Numbered from the stretch's first letter, positions 25,981 to 35,618 are shown. The stretch: DNA of 64,000 nt from Clostridia bacterium (GCA_900767025.1 CAAFXS010000048.1:11507-75506); one strand, 5' to 3'. The notes: a model not told the origin generated them from the sequence alone. A program made the numbers and translations.

Positions 25981-26727
25981 ATGCTTACTCAGGAAAGACA
26001 TTCCAAAATTTTGTCAATACTAAAGGAACAGGGTTCGGTAACGGTTACAAGGCTGACACAGGTTTTAAACACCAGCGAGTCAACAATTCGCCGTGATTTA
26101 ACCGCCCTTGCTCAAATGGGAAAGCTGAACAAGGTCCACGGAGGTGCCACGGCGCTTAATCAGGAATTTGTAAGGCTTGAGGACAATATTGAGGAAAAGC
26201 TCACAAAGAATACTGACGAAAAAACAGCCATTGCACAATACGCCGCTTCACAGATACAGGATGACGATTTTGTGTTTGTAGATGCCGGAACCACAACGCT
26301 TTTGATGACAAAATATTTGAAAAATTCAAAGGCAACCTTTGTAACCAACGGCATTGAGCACGGCAAGCAGCTTGCAAAAAACGGATGCAAAACAATGGTG
26401 CTTGGCGGCAGGCTAAAGGAAAGCACCGAGGCAATTATCGGCCTTGTTGCCGCCACAAATTTGCAGAAGTATTCTTTTACAAAAGCATTTATCGGAGCAA
26501 ACGGAATCAGCGAAAAGCAGGGCTACACAACTCCCGATACCGAGGAGGCAATGCTCAAGGCGGTGGCAATAGAGCGTAGCTTTGTGGCATATGTGCTTGC
26601 CGACCACACAAAGTTTGACCGTGTGTCAGCAGTCAGCATCGGCTCTCTTGACTGTGCCTGTATAATCTGTGATAAGTGTGAAAATGAAAAAATCAAAAAA
26701 CGCACAATAGTGAAAGAGGTGGTGTGA
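25981..26727 (+). CDS. DeoR-family transcriptional regulator (FruR-like)
   Basis: The 248-residue repressor has an N-terminal DeoR helix-turn-helix (ERHSKILSILKEQGSVTV then SESTIRRDLTAL), followed by HGGATAL and a sugar-phosphate-binding domain with DAGTTTLLMTKYL and GANGISEKQGYTTPDTEEA. It heads an operon with fruK, fruA, ptsH and ptsI, so fructose-1-phosphate is the likely inducer, as for FruR/LacR types. GGAG precedes the ATG. Confidence 0.88.
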   Translation: MLTQERHSKILSILKEQGSVTVTRLTQVLNTSESTIRRDLTALAQMGKLNKVHGGATALNQEFVRLEDNIEEKLTKNTDEKTAIAQYAASQIQDDDFVFVDAGTTTLLMTKYLKNSKATFVTNGIEHGKQLAKNGCKTMVLGGRLKESTEAIIGLVAATNLQKYSFTKAFIGANGISEKQGYTTPDTEEAMLKAVAIERSFVAYVLADHTKFDRVSAVSIGSLDCACIICDKCENEKIKKRTIVKEVV

Positions 26728-27645
26728 TTGATTTACACAGTTACCTTCAATCCTGCTCTTGACTATGTTATGAGGGTGGAAAGCCTTGAGTCCAAGGATA
26801 TTATCAGGACACAGGACGAACAGCTCAGCTACGGCGGAAAGGGTATCAATGTTTCCGTAATTCTGTCAAGATTAGGTGTTGATAACAAAGCGCTTGGCTT
26901 TCTTGCCGGCTTTTCAGGCAGGCAGGTTCAGCAGATGCTTAACGACGAGGGAATAAAAAACGATTTTGTTTATCTTAAAAGCGGATATACAAGAATTAAT
27001 GTGAAAATCAAATCCCAAGACGGCAGGGAAACCGATATAAATGCATCGGGTCCCGATATTGAAAAGGACGAGGTTAAGGCTCTTTTTGAAAAGCTTGATG
27101 AGCTGAAAAAAGGCGATGCTTTAGTTCTTGCAGGGTCAATACCCAAGTCACTGCCCGATGATATCTATGAAAAAATCCTTGACAGTCTTGAGGGCAGAGG
27201 AATTGATTTTGTTGTTGACGCCACAGGGGATTTGCTTACAAATGTGCTTAAATACAAGCCGTTTTTGATTAAACCCAACCATCACGAGTTAGGCGATATT
27301 TTCGGTGTTGAAATAAAAAGTATTGATGATATTGTCAAATATGCAGGACTTTTGCAGGAGCAGGGTGCAAGAAATGTGCTTGTTTCAAGAGGCAAGGAGG
27401 GTGCGGCTCTCATTGATGAAAACGGTGCACTGCACACAATGGGCAATGTGCCCGGCGAGATAGTAGGCTCTGTGGGCTGCGGGGATTCAATGGTTGCAGG
27501 CTTCCTTGCAGGCTACGCCCAAACAGGTGATTATGCCTATGCACTAAAGCTTGGCTCTGCCTGCGGCAACGCCACTGCATTTTCATCGGGTCTTGCCGAA
27601 AAATCCGAAATTGATAAAATGATGAAAAGTGAATTTTTGAAATAA
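26728..27645 (+). CDS. fruK: 1-phosphofructokinase
   Basis: FruK phosphorylates fructose-1-phosphate to fructose-1,6-bisphosphate. The 305-residue PfkB-family kinase begins MIYTVTFNPALDYVMRV and has GGKGINVSVIL and the catalytic GCGDSMVAGF (usual GAGDS with a Cys change). The start is TTG at 26728, directly after the regulator's stop, with AGAGGTGG upstream; this is the only start in register with the family N terminus. Tagatose-6-phosphate kinase is the alternative, but fruA next door favours fructose. Confidence 0.92.
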   Translation: MIYTVTFNPALDYVMRVESLESKDIIRTQDEQLSYGGKGINVSVILSRLGVDNKALGFLAGFSGRQVQQMLNDEGIKNDFVYLKSGYTRINVKIKSQDGRETDINASGPDIEKDEVKALFEKLDELKKGDALVLAGSIPKSLPDDIYEKILDSLEGRGIDFVVDATGDLLTNVLKYKPFLIKPNHHELGDIFGVEIKSIDDIVKYAGLLQEQGARNVLVSRGKEGAALIDENGALHTMGNVPGEIVGSVGCGDSMVAGFLAGYAQTGDYAYALKLGSACGNATAFSSGLAEKSEIDKMMKSEFLK

Positions 27646-27659
27646 GAGAGGGAAAAGTA

Positions 27660-29597
27660 ATGAGAATTATTGATTTACTGAAAAAAGATGCAATTAAGCT
27701 TAACGCCTCCGTTTCATCAAAAGCAGAGGCTATTGAAGGTTTAATTGACCTGCATGACAGAGTAGGAAATCTTACTGACAGGGAAGCCTACAAGCAGGCT
27801 ATTCTTGCCAGGGAAAATCAGGGAACAACTGCAATAGGCGAGGGAATTGCAGTTCCACACGCAAAAAGCGACAGCGTCAGAACCCCGGGACTTTCTGCAA
27901 TGACAGTGCCTGCAGGCGTTGACTACGGCGCACCTGACGGAAAGCCCTCGGATATACTGTTTATGATTGCGGCACCTATGGACGGAGATTTGCATCTTGA
28001 AATTCTTTCAAGGCTTATGGTTATGCTGATGGAGCCTGAATTTTGCGCAGATTTGAGAAATGCCAAAAATCCGTCACAGTTCCTTGAAATAATCGACAAA
28101 AAGGAAAGTGAAAAATATCCCGATGAGGCAAAGGCAGTGCCCACACCTGCAAAAGCAGGCTACAGAATCCTTGCAGTTACTGCCTGCCCCACAGGTATTG
28201 CTCACACATATATGGCGGCTGAAGCCCTTGAAAAAGCAGGCGAAAAAATGGGATATCCCCTTAAAGCCGAAACAAACGGCTCCGGCGGAGCAAAAAATGT
28301 GCTGACAAAGGCAGAAATTGCTGAATGTGACGGCATTATCATTGCCGCAGATAAAAATGTTGAAATGGCTCGTTTTGACGGTAAGCCTGTTGTTAAAACC
28401 TCGGTTTCAAACGGAATTAACAAGCCGGAGGAGCTTATTCAGAAAATTGTTGACGGCAGAGCCTCTGTTTATCACGCTGAGGGTGGTGCGGACAACAGCT
28501 CCGATGATGATGAAAAGGAAGGCTTTGGTCATAAAATCTACAAGCACCTGATGAATGGCGTTTCCCATATGCTGCCCTTTGTTGTAGGCGGCGGTGTGCT
28601 TATCGCATTAGGCTTCCTTATTGATACCCTTGCAGGTAATGCAAATGTGGGCGGTAATTTCGGTTTCACAAACCCCATTGCATCGGTGGTTTTCTGGATT
28701 GGTAAAGCGGCGTTTGCATTTATGCTTCCTATCCTTGCAGGCTATATTGCACAGTCCATTGCCGACCGACCCGGTTTGTTACCCGGTATTGTTGGCGGTT
28801 ATCTTGCTACCACAGGCGCAACCCTGGCATCACCCACAGGTAACGACCAGGCAGTATCAGGCTTTTTAGGTGCTTTGCTTGCAGGCTTTGTGGCAGGTAT
28901 ACTTGTAAATCTTCTTAAAAAGGCTTTTGCCTGGATGCCGAAAAGCATGGACGGTATCAAGCCTGTGTTCATTTACCCATTACTCGGAACACTCCTTATC
29001 GGCTTGGTGATGTTGGCAATTAACCCTGCTGTGGGCTTTGTTAACCTGGCAGTATCAAGCGGACTTTCAAGCCTTGGTAATACAAGCAAGCTTTTGCTTT
29101 CAATCGTTCTTGCGGCCATGATGGCTATTGATATGGGCGGTCCCTTCAACAAGGCGGCTTATGTTTTCGGCACAGCGGCTATTGCCGACGGCAACGGCTG
29201 GATAATGGCGGCTGTTATGATTGGCGGTATGATTCCTCCTATTGCAATCGCTCTTTCAACCACCTTCAACAAGAAAAAGTGGAACAGGGAAGAGCTTAAG
29301 AGCGGTCCGGTTAACTATCTTATGGGTCTTTGCTTTATCACAGAGGGTGCAATTCCTTATGCAGCCGCTGACCCGTTAAGAGTTATTCCCTCCTGTATGG
29401 TTGGTTCAGCCGTTGCAGGTGCGGTAACCTCACTGTTCGGTTGCTCCTGTCCTGCTCCCCACGGCGGAATATTCGTATTTGCGGTTGTTGATAATCCGTT
29501 TGGATATATTGTAGCTCTTATTGCAGGCTCTGTAGCAGGTGCACTGATGCTGGCACTGCTTAAAAAGAATAAAACAGAAAAGGTGAAAGGAGAATAA
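27660..29597 (+). CDS. fruA: Fructose PTS transporter EIIABC
   Basis: This 645-residue three-domain permease phosphorylates fructose during uptake. EIIA (about 1-150) has the phospho-histidine in GEGIAVPHAKSD. EIIB (about 165-265) has the cysteine in AVTACPTGIAHTYMAAEAL. EIIC (about 295-640) has nine or so membrane segments. The A-B-C order is typical of gram-positive FruA. A charged, acidic linker precedes the membrane domain. RBS GAGAGGG precedes the ATG. Confidence 0.96.
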   Translation: MRIIDLLKKDAIKLNASVSSKAEAIEGLIDLHDRVGNLTDREAYKQAILARENQGTTAIGEGIAVPHAKSDSVRTPGLSAMTVPAGVDYGAPDGKPSDILFMIAAPMDGDLHLEILSRLMVMLMEPEFCADLRNAKNPSQFLEIIDKKESEKYPDEAKAVPTPAKAGYRILAVTACPTGIAHTYMAAEALEKAGEKMGYPLKAETNGSGGAKNVLTKAEIAECDGIIIAADKNVEMARFDGKPVVKTSVSNGINKPEELIQKIVDGRASVYHAEGGADNSSDDDEKEGFGHKIYKHLMNGVSHMLPFVVGGGVLIALGFLIDTLAGNANVGGNFGFTNPIASVVFWIGKAAFAFMLPILAGYIAQSIADRPGLLPGIVGGYLATTGATLASPTGNDQAVSGFLGALLAGFVAGILVNLLKKAFAWMPKSMDGIKPVFIYPLLGTLLIGLVMLAINPAVGFVNLAVSSGLSSLGNTSKLLLSIVLAAMMAIDMGGPFNKAAYVFGTAAIADGNGWIMAAVMIGGMIPPIAIALSTTFNKKKWNREELKSGPVNYLMGLCFITEGAIPYAAADPLRVIPSCMVGSAVAGAVTSLFGCSCPAPHGGIFVFAVVDNPFGYIVALIAGSVAGALMLALLKKNKTEKVKGE

Positions 29598-29599
29598 CA

Positions 29600-29863
29600 A
29601 TGGTTTCAAAAACAGTTAAAATTACTAATGAAATGGGCTTTCATATGCGACCGGCAAATGTTTTTGTAACGGCAATGACAAAGTATTCCTCAGATGTCAA
29701 TATTATTGCTAATGAAAAAAAGATAAACGGCAAAAGCATTATGAATATTATGGCGGCCTGTATCAAATGCGGAAGTGAAATCACTGTTGAGTGCAACGGC
29801 GCAGACGAACAGGCAATGCTTGACGAGGCAGTTAAGCTTATTGAAGACGGCTTCGGCGAATAA
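29600..29863 (+). CDS. ptsH: HPr phosphocarrier protein
   Basis: This general PTS carrier of 87 residues receives phosphate from enzyme I at the histidine in GFHMRPANV, and has the regulatory serine site NGKSIMNIMA recognised by HPr kinase. It starts 2 bp after fruA with AAAGGAG at the end of fruA. Having the general PTS proteins in a sugar-specific operon suggests this may be the genome's main HPr or a fructose-dedicated one. A terminator-like hairpin separates it from ptsI. Confidence 0.95.
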   Translation: MVSKTVKITNEMGFHMRPANVFVTAMTKYSSDVNIIANEKKINGKSIMNIMAACIKCGSEITVECNGADEQAMLDEAVKLIEDGFGE

Positions 29864-29871
29864 TTAAAATC

Positions 29872-29906
29872 AGAGTACAGTGATTTTAATTGCACTGTAC
29901 TCTTTT
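29872..29906 (+). terminator. Intra-operon hairpin between ptsH and ptsI
   Basis: Perfect 11-bp stem AGAGTACAGTG/CACTGTACTCT with T's directly after. It ends where the ptsI ribosome site GAGGGGG begins. It should partly terminate transcription and lower enzyme I relative to HPr. Confidence 0.8.
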
Positions 29907-29920
29907 TGAGGGGGATTAAA

Positions 29921-31531
29921 ATGTTAAAGGGAATCGGTGCCGGTCCCGGCTACGGAATCGGCAAGGCAGTTATTATAAAAACCACCGATAACGATTACAG
30001 TAGGGTTAAGTATTCGGGAGCCGAAAATGAAAAGCAAAGGCTTCACAGTGCAGTTGACAGCTTTATTGAGGAAACAAAAAAGCTGGCGGAGACACTGAAA
30101 AAATCCGCCGGCGAAAAAGAGGCGGAAATACTTGAGGGACATATTGTAATGCTCAGCGACCCCTTTATGCTTTCTCAAATGGAGGATAATATTGACGCAG
30201 GTGCAGTGGCTGAAAAGGCGGTTGACACCGTATGCCAAATGTTTATTGATATGTTTTCCTCCGTAGACGATGAGCTGACTAATCAAAGAGCCAGCGATGT
30301 TAAGGATATAAGGGATAGTATTTTACAAATTCTGCTTGGAGCAAAATCAACGGATATCGGCAGTGTTCCTCCCGATTCAGTGCTGATTGCATCTGATTTT
30401 ACACCGTCAATGACAGGAAAAATTAAAAAGGAAAATGTCAGCGCGATTATAACCGAGGTAGGCGGAGTTACAAGCCACAGTGCAATTCTTGCAAGAGCTA
30501 TGGGTATTCCGGCGGTGCTTTCTGTTAAGGATGCGGTTTCACGCATTTGTGACGGTGAAACGGTAATATGCGACGGCTTTAAAGGTAAGGTTATACTTAA
30601 TCCATCACCTGATGAAATTAAAGAATACACAGCCCTTCAGGAGAATTATATCCTCCAAAAAGACAGCCTTAAAGAGTATTTAGGCAAAGAAACGGTAACC
30701 AAGGATGGCAGAAAAAAGAAGGTTTACGGCAATATCGGCAAGCCCGAGGATGTTCAAAGCGTTGTGCAAAACAGCGGTGAGGGAATCGGACTTTTCAGAA
30801 CGGAATTTCTGTTTATGGACAGAAGCAGTGAGCCCGACGAAGAAGAGCAGTTTGAGGCATATTCAACCGTTGCAAGAGCAATGGACGGCAAGGAGGTAAT
30901 TATCCGCACCCTTGATGTAGGCGGTGACAAGGAAATACCCTATCTTTCTATTGAAAAAGAGGAAAATCCCTTTTTGGGTCACAGGGCAATACGCTACTGC
31001 CTGGATAATCCCGAGCTTTTCAAAAAGCAAATCAGGGCAATTTTCCGTGCGGCAGTTTACGGTAATATAAAAATAATGCTGCCTCTTGTTACCTGTGTTT
31101 ACGAAGTTGAGCAGGCAAAGGATATTATCAGTGAATGTGAAAAAGAGCTCACCGATGAGGGTGTGCAGTTTAGGTCTGTTCCCCTCGGTGTAATGATTGA
31201 AACGCCCTCGGCGGTTCTTATTTCCGATATCCTTGCAAAAGAGGTTGACTTTTTCTCAATCGGAACAAATGATTTGACAGGCTATGTTATGGCAGTTGAC
31301 AGGGGTAACTCCAAGGTGAGCAATCTCTATGATACCTTTCAGCCGTCAGTGCTTAAAGCTATTGAAATCACTGTTAAAAATGCCAAAGCGGCAGGCATCG
31401 AGGTTGGAATGTGCGGCGAGGCGGCGGCAGACGAAAGGCTTATTCCAAAGCTTATTGAATGGGGACTTGATGAATTTTCCGTTACCCCCGGCAGTATACT
31501 CCAAACAAGAAAAACCATTTGCGAATGTTAA
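29921..31531 (+). CDS. ptsI: PTS enzyme I (PEP-protein phosphotransferase)
   Basis: Enzyme I transfers phosphate from PEP to HPr. The 536-residue protein has the phospho-histidine in GGVTSHSAILARAMGIPAV and the PEP-binding barrel with GLFRTEFLFM. The catalytic cysteine lies in GMCGEAAADE. I chose the ATG at 29921 with GAGGGGG upstream; an in-frame TTG at 29906 lies in the hairpin's U-run. It is the last gene of the PTS operon. Confidence 0.95.
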   Translation: MLKGIGAGPGYGIGKAVIIKTTDNDYSRVKYSGAENEKQRLHSAVDSFIEETKKLAETLKKSAGEKEAEILEGHIVMLSDPFMLSQMEDNIDAGAVAEKAVDTVCQMFIDMFSSVDDELTNQRASDVKDIRDSILQILLGAKSTDIGSVPPDSVLIASDFTPSMTGKIKKENVSAIITEVGGVTSHSAILARAMGIPAVLSVKDAVSRICDGETVICDGFKGKVILNPSPDEIKEYTALQENYILQKDSLKEYLGKETVTKDGRKKKVYGNIGKPEDVQSVVQNSGEGIGLFRTEFLFMDRSSEPDEEEQFEAYSTVARAMDGKEVIIRTLDVGGDKEIPYLSIEKEENPFLGHRAIRYCLDNPELFKKQIRAIFRAAVYGNIKIMLPLVTCVYEVEQAKDIISECEKELTDEGVQFRSVPLGVMIETPSAVLISDILAKEVDFFSIGTNDLTGYVMAVDRGNSKVSNLYDTFQPSVLKAIEITVKNAKAAGIEVGMCGEAAADERLIPKLIEWGLDEFSVTPGSILQTRKTICEC

Positions 31532-31538
31532 TTAATGC

Positions 31539-31566
31539 TTGCCAATTTTGCCTATTTAGTTTATAC
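31539..31566 (+). promoter_or_regulatory. Possible promoter of the HprK-like gene
   Basis: TTGCCA and TTATAC are separated by 16 bases, 29 bases before the ATG at 31596. It matches consensus only partly. Confidence 0.4.
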
Positions 31567-31595
31567 TGATTATATAAATTATTCAGGGTGAAAAC

Positions 31596-32315
31596 ATGGC
31601 TGTTTACGATATTGCAGGACTTAAAGTTAAAATAATTAATCCCACCGGCAGAACTGAAAAGCAGGGCAGGGCTTACCTTGCGGAAAATCAGGACGAAAAT
31701 CAGCATATTGATATTACCATCAATGTTGACGAAAAGAGAGTTCTTGACGCAATGGCAGAGCATCCGGAGCTTCAGCAGGATGACTGGGAATATATGCTGA
31801 CAGGCTCGGATTTTTATACGGAGCTTATTAAATTCGGCGGTATTCTTCTTCATTCCTCCTGCGTGGTTGTTGATGATATGGCGTATGCCTTTTCCGCCGA
31901 CAGCGGTGTGGGTAAGTCCACTCATACTCAACTGTGGCTTAAGCATTTCGGCGACAGGGCATATATGCTTAACGATGATAAGCCTGCCATTAGGATAATC
32001 GACGGTGAGGTTTACGCCTGCGGAACGCCCTTCAGCGGAAAATATGATTATTCAACCCCTAAAATTGTTAAGCTTGCAGGCATCTGCTTTTTGGAACGCA
32101 GTGAAAATAATTTTATCAAAAAGGCCGACACCTCAAAGGCGGTATTTAACATCTTTTCCCAAACGGTCAGGAGGCTGAACAGTCAGGGAATGGAGCGCCT
32201 TTTTGATGTGCTTGAGGAAATTTTTGCCAAGGTTCCTCTTTTTGAGTTCGGCTGTAATATTAGCGAGGACGCAGTTCTTACATCATACAATGCAATGAAA
32301 AAAGACAACAGTTAA
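31596..32315 (+). CDS. HPr-kinase-like P-loop protein
   Basis: The 239-residue protein has a P-loop SADSGVGKSTHTQLW (about 102-117) and a downstream LNDDKPAIRI, matching the catalytic domain fold of HPr kinase/phosphorylase, but it lacks the canonical N-terminal domain and most HprK signature residues. Similar stand-alone proteins are known in Firmicutes with unknown targets. It follows the PTS operon that makes HPr, which is suggestive but not proof that HPr is its substrate. AGGGTG precedes the ATG. Confidence 0.6.
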   Translation: MAVYDIAGLKVKIINPTGRTEKQGRAYLAENQDENQHIDITINVDEKRVLDAMAEHPELQQDDWEYMLTGSDFYTELIKFGGILLHSSCVVVDDMAYAFSADSGVGKSTHTQLWLKHFGDRAYMLNDDKPAIRIIDGEVYACGTPFSGKYDYSTPKIVKLAGICFLERSENNFIKKADTSKAVFNIFSQTVRRLNSQGMERLFDVLEEIFAKVPLFEFGCNISEDAVLTSYNAMKKDNS

Positions 32316-32330
32316 TCTGCTGTCTTTTTT
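32301..32330 (+). terminator. Terminator after the HprK-like gene
   Basis: Stem AAAGACAACAG/CTGCTGTCTTT with one mismatch, followed by T's. The stop codon lies inside the loop region. Confidence 0.75.
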
Positions 32331-32353
32331 TCGTTAAGATTGTGTAAAGTGTA

Positions 32354-32383
32354 TTTACCAAAATAAAATTTTATGTTAACATA
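32354..32383 (+). promoter_or_regulatory. Promoter with palindrome before the GPH transporter
   Basis: TTTACC and TAACAT are separated by 17 bases. The -10 lies in a perfect 12-bp palindrome TATGTTAACATA (32372-32383), a possible operator. Confidence 0.45.
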
Positions 32384-32423
32384 AAAAGGTAAAATATGTT
32401 TTATTTTAGGGGGTTGTGCCAAA

Positions 32424-33929
32424 ATGGGCAAAGTTAAATCGTTTTTAAACAGTAAAATTGTTAAATCCGATGTAGGCGAGGAAACCTATCTTACCTGGAA
32501 GGAAACAATTTCCTATGCCTTGGGCAGAGGCGCACAGGGTATGAATACCTCAATGACCAGCTCAAAGTATGTTAACTATTTTTTGACTAATGTTCTGTTT
32601 AAAAAGCTGAAAAACCCTATGGGAACAGCGTCGACAATCAGGCTTTTCTGCGGTATTTTTGATGCAATCAACGACCCGATTATGGGTATAATTGTTGACA
32701 AAACAAGGACCAAGGACGGTCAGATGCGACCTTATATTAAGTGGGCACCGCTTTTTGTGTCCATTGTAATGGTGCTGTTTTTCGTGGGCAGTGCTGACGC
32801 TCCGCCTGTGTTCAACATAATTTACACAACCTTTTTGTTTGTAATGCTTGATGTTACATACACTGCATTTGATATTCCTATGGGTGCTTTGGCGTTTTCC
32901 ATAACGCCCAACGGCATTGAGCGTACAAAGCTTTTCGGTATCAGCTCAATTGTCCGTTCCGTTGTAGGCGCTCTTCCTCAGGTTTTTGTTGCAGGCGCCG
33001 CCTGGCTTCCGTACTTTAGGGACCATACACCCCAGGCTTATCTCACATCTGCAATTATCTCCGCAATCGGAATTTTCTTCCTTACAAGGCTGACATATAA
33101 AAATACCGTTGAAAGAGCACAGCACAGCTCCGACACACCGTCTGTTAAGGAATGCTTTGCACTGCTTTTCAAAAACAGACCTCTGCTTATGCTGTTTTTG
33201 TGTAACATTTTCTTTGTGCTTTGCAAGGTTGCCGAGCAGGTTTCCTTCTACTTTGTTGCGGATTTGATGTTTAACCTTAAATACAACGCTGTTATTGATG
33301 TTGTTAAATTCCCCGGCTTTTTGCTTGCAGGAATATTCGTTCCGAAAATTGTTGAAAAATTAGGCAGAAAAGCGGATTCACGCAGGTTTTATCAGGTGTG
33401 CTGTATCTCTGCAATAATTCTTCACATATTGTTTGCAGTGCTTACCTTTAAGGGCCTGCTTCAAAAGGAGGAGGGCACCTCCGTATCACTGCTTACGGGA
33501 GTAATGGTTTCCGTATTCACCTGCTTAACTGCAATTCCTATGGAATTTAAAAATCTTATGCAAAAGGAAATGGAAGCCGAAACCGTTGACTATATCGAGT
33601 GGAAAACCGGCAGAAGAGTTGAGGGTATAATGCTTTCAATTATGAGCTTTACCGGTAAAATTGAAAATACCTTCTCATCCTCAATCGGCCTTGCACTGCT
33701 GGGTGTCGTTGGCTATCAGAGCCACACCGAAGGCTCTATGATTCAAAGCGCCTCAACAAATAACGCCCTGTTCTTTATGACCGTGCTTTTGCCTGCAATC
33801 GGCTATCTGCTTATGCTTATTCCTATGCATTTCTACAATATAACAGGCGACGGCCACAGACAGATGATGAAGGAAATTATGCAGCGTAGAGAAAAAGAAG
33901 CCGCTGAAAAGGAAAACAAGCCCGCATAA
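32424..33929 (+). CDS. GPH-family (MelB-like) sugar/cation symporter
   Basis: The 501-residue membrane protein has about 12 helices. Its N-terminal half matches the glycoside-pentoside-hexuronide family: FDAINDPIMGIIVDKTRTKDG is the conserved cytoplasmic loop. A soluble charged C terminus (QMMKEIMQRREKEAAEK) follows. The substrate cannot be read from sequence; glycosides or hexuronates are typical. The phosphoesterase gene follows 25 bp later. GGGGG lies 9 bases before the ATG. Confidence 0.85.
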   Translation: MGKVKSFLNSKIVKSDVGEETYLTWKETISYALGRGAQGMNTSMTSSKYVNYFLTNVLFKKLKNPMGTASTIRLFCGIFDAINDPIMGIIVDKTRTKDGQMRPYIKWAPLFVSIVMVLFFVGSADAPPVFNIIYTTFLFVMLDVTYTAFDIPMGALAFSITPNGIERTKLFGISSIVRSVVGALPQVFVAGAAWLPYFRDHTPQAYLTSAIISAIGIFFLTRLTYKNTVERAQHSSDTPSVKECFALLFKNRPLLMLFLCNIFFVLCKVAEQVSFYFVADLMFNLKYNAVIDVVKFPGFLLAGIFVPKIVEKLGRKADSRRFYQVCCISAIILHILFAVLTFKGLLQKEEGTSVSLLTGVMVSVFTCLTAIPMEFKNLMQKEMEAETVDYIEWKTGRRVEGIMLSIMSFTGKIENTFSSSIGLALLGVVGYQSHTEGSMIQSASTNNALFFMTVLLPAIGYLLMLIPMHFYNITGDGHRQMMKEIMQRREKEAAEKENKPA

Positions 33930-33954
33930 TACGGTTTAAAAAGGATTTGATTTT

Positions 33955-35076
33955 ATGAGATTTAACGATAACGGCAAGTTCAAAATAATGCAGATTACCG
34001 ATATGCAGGAGATATATAATGTGTCCCCTGACACTGAAAAGCTCCTGGAGGCTGCAGTAGAGGCTGAAAAACCGGACCTTGTTGTTTACACAGGTGACCA
34101 GATTAAAGGCTACGGCGTTACATACAAGGGTATGGGTGCTGAGCTTGTTAACAATGTTTCAAAAACCGTTTCAAAGCTGTTAAAGCCTGTTACCGACAGG
34201 GGTATTCCCTTTGCCGTAACCTTTGGCAATCACGATAGGCAGGTTGGTATCAGCAACAAAGAACAGTTTGAAAAAATCTACAAGGCTCTGCCCGGTTGTA
34301 TCGGCGAGCAGGCAGATGGTATCGACGGCGGCGGAACATATAACATCCCCATTAAGTCAAGCGACGGTACAAGAGACGCCTTTAACATTTATCTTTTTGA
34401 CAGCGGTACCGACGCAAAGGGTGGTGGCTACGAGCCCTTTGACACAAAAATTATTGACTGGTACAGAAAAACAAGGGAAAGCCTTAAGGAGAAAAACGGC
34501 GAATATGTGCCGTCACTTGTGTTCCAGCATATTCCTCTTTTTGAGCATTACAATGTGCTTAAAAGAGTCAGCAAAAGGGAAAAGGGCGCAATTCAGGCGT
34601 TTAGAATTCACAAGGGTGAGTTTTATAAAATTGACGAAAGCAAGTGCGTTAAAGGCTCTGTTTTGCTTGAGCCTCCCTCAATACCCGATGTTAACACAGG
34701 TGAGTTTGATGCTCTTAAGGAAAAGGGCGAGGTTTTAGGTGTTTATGTTGGTCACGACCACAAGAATTCATATGTGGGCAAATGTGACGGTATTGATTTA
34801 GGCTTTACTCAGTCCTCAGGCTTTAATGTTTACGGCAACGGAAAGCAAAGGGGCGTTCGCTGCTTTGTCCTTGACGAAAACAATCCCTGCGAATATGAAA
34901 CCTACACGAGAACATATGAAGAGCTTTGCGACGGAAAGCTGAACAAGCCACTGCTTGACGCATTATGGCGTGTTGTTCCAACAACAATGGATATGGCAAA
35001 GCCCATGATTGCCAAGGCGGTTTTGTGCATTGCACTTATTGTTGCGGTAATAATTATTTTAACCAAGCTGTTATAA
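33955..35076 (+). CDS. Calcineurin-like metallophosphoesterase, C-terminally anchored
   Basis: The 373-residue protein has the metallophosphoesterase motifs in order: ITDMQEIY (usual DxH, with Gln at the third position), VVYTGDQIKG (GD), FGNHDRQ (GNHD), and VGHDHKNSYVG (GHxH-like). A final hydrophobic helix (about 353-373, ending TKLL) probably anchors it in the membrane. Substrate unknown. The open DxQ instead of DxH is a divergence from the consensus. It lies between a GPH transporter and GtrA. Confidence 0.82.
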   Translation: MRFNDNGKFKIMQITDMQEIYNVSPDTEKLLEAAVEAEKPDLVVYTGDQIKGYGVTYKGMGAELVNNVSKTVSKLLKPVTDRGIPFAVTFGNHDRQVGISNKEQFEKIYKALPGCIGEQADGIDGGGTYNIPIKSSDGTRDAFNIYLFDSGTDAKGGGYEPFDTKIIDWYRKTRESLKEKNGEYVPSLVFQHIPLFEHYNVLKRVSKREKGAIQAFRIHKGEFYKIDESKCVKGSVLLEPPSIPDVNTGEFDALKEKGEVLGVYVGHDHKNSYVGKCDGIDLGFTQSSGFNVYGNGKQRGVRCFVLDENNPCEYETYTRTYEELCDGKLNKPLLDALWRVVPTTMDMAKPMIAKAVLCIALIVAVIIILTKLL

Positions 35077-35087
35077 GGAGAAATCTT

Positions 35088-35618
35088 ATGAGTGATGAAA
35101 TCAAGAATAATGATGAGGTAAAGGGTTTTAAAAAATTCACCCAAAAGCATGCGGAGATTTGGAAATTTATAAAATTTTCCATTGCCGGCGGCGGCTCCTC
35201 TGCCATAGAGTTAGTGGTTCATATGCTTTTGCTGAATTTCGTATTTAACACCCTGACGGAGATTCCCGTTACAAATTCTGCCCTTAATATGATAGGTATA
35301 ACCTCCAAGGGTTATCTCTATACATATCTTATTTCAACCACCGTGGGCTACGGAATTGCGTTTATACTTAACCGTAAAATCACCTTTAAGGCTGATGCAA
35401 ACCCAACTGTAAGTATGATACTTTATGTGATAATGGTAGTGTTCACTATTTTTGCCAACGGCTGGATAGGCTCGGCAATGACAACCTTTGCCCAGGCTCA
35501 TTCGCTGACAGGCAATTTTTGGGATTTGGTTATAAAGCTTATCGGTATGGCAATACCGACCTTGTGGACATATCCCTGCAACAGATTTATAATTCACAGA
35601 AAGAAAAAGGTTGACTGA
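35088..35618 (+). CDS. GtrA-family membrane protein
   Basis: The 176-residue protein has a soluble start, then four helices (about 28-48, 72-90, 107-125 and 140-160) with KFSIAGGGSSAIELVVHMLLL and FILNRKITF, typical of GtrA. GtrA proteins are thought to flip lipid-linked glucose or similar sugars during polysaccharide modification. I chose the ATG at 35088 with AAGGAG upstream, rather than an in-frame start in the preceding gene. Confidence 0.82.
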   Translation: MSDEIKNNDEVKGFKKFTQKHAEIWKFIKFSIAGGGSSAIELVVHMLLLNFVFNTLTEIPVTNSALNMIGITSKGYLYTYLISTTVGYGIAFILNRKITFKADANPTVSMILYVIMVVFTIFANGWIGSAMTTFAQAHSLTGNFWDLVIKLIGMAIPTLWTYPCNRFIIHRKKKVD

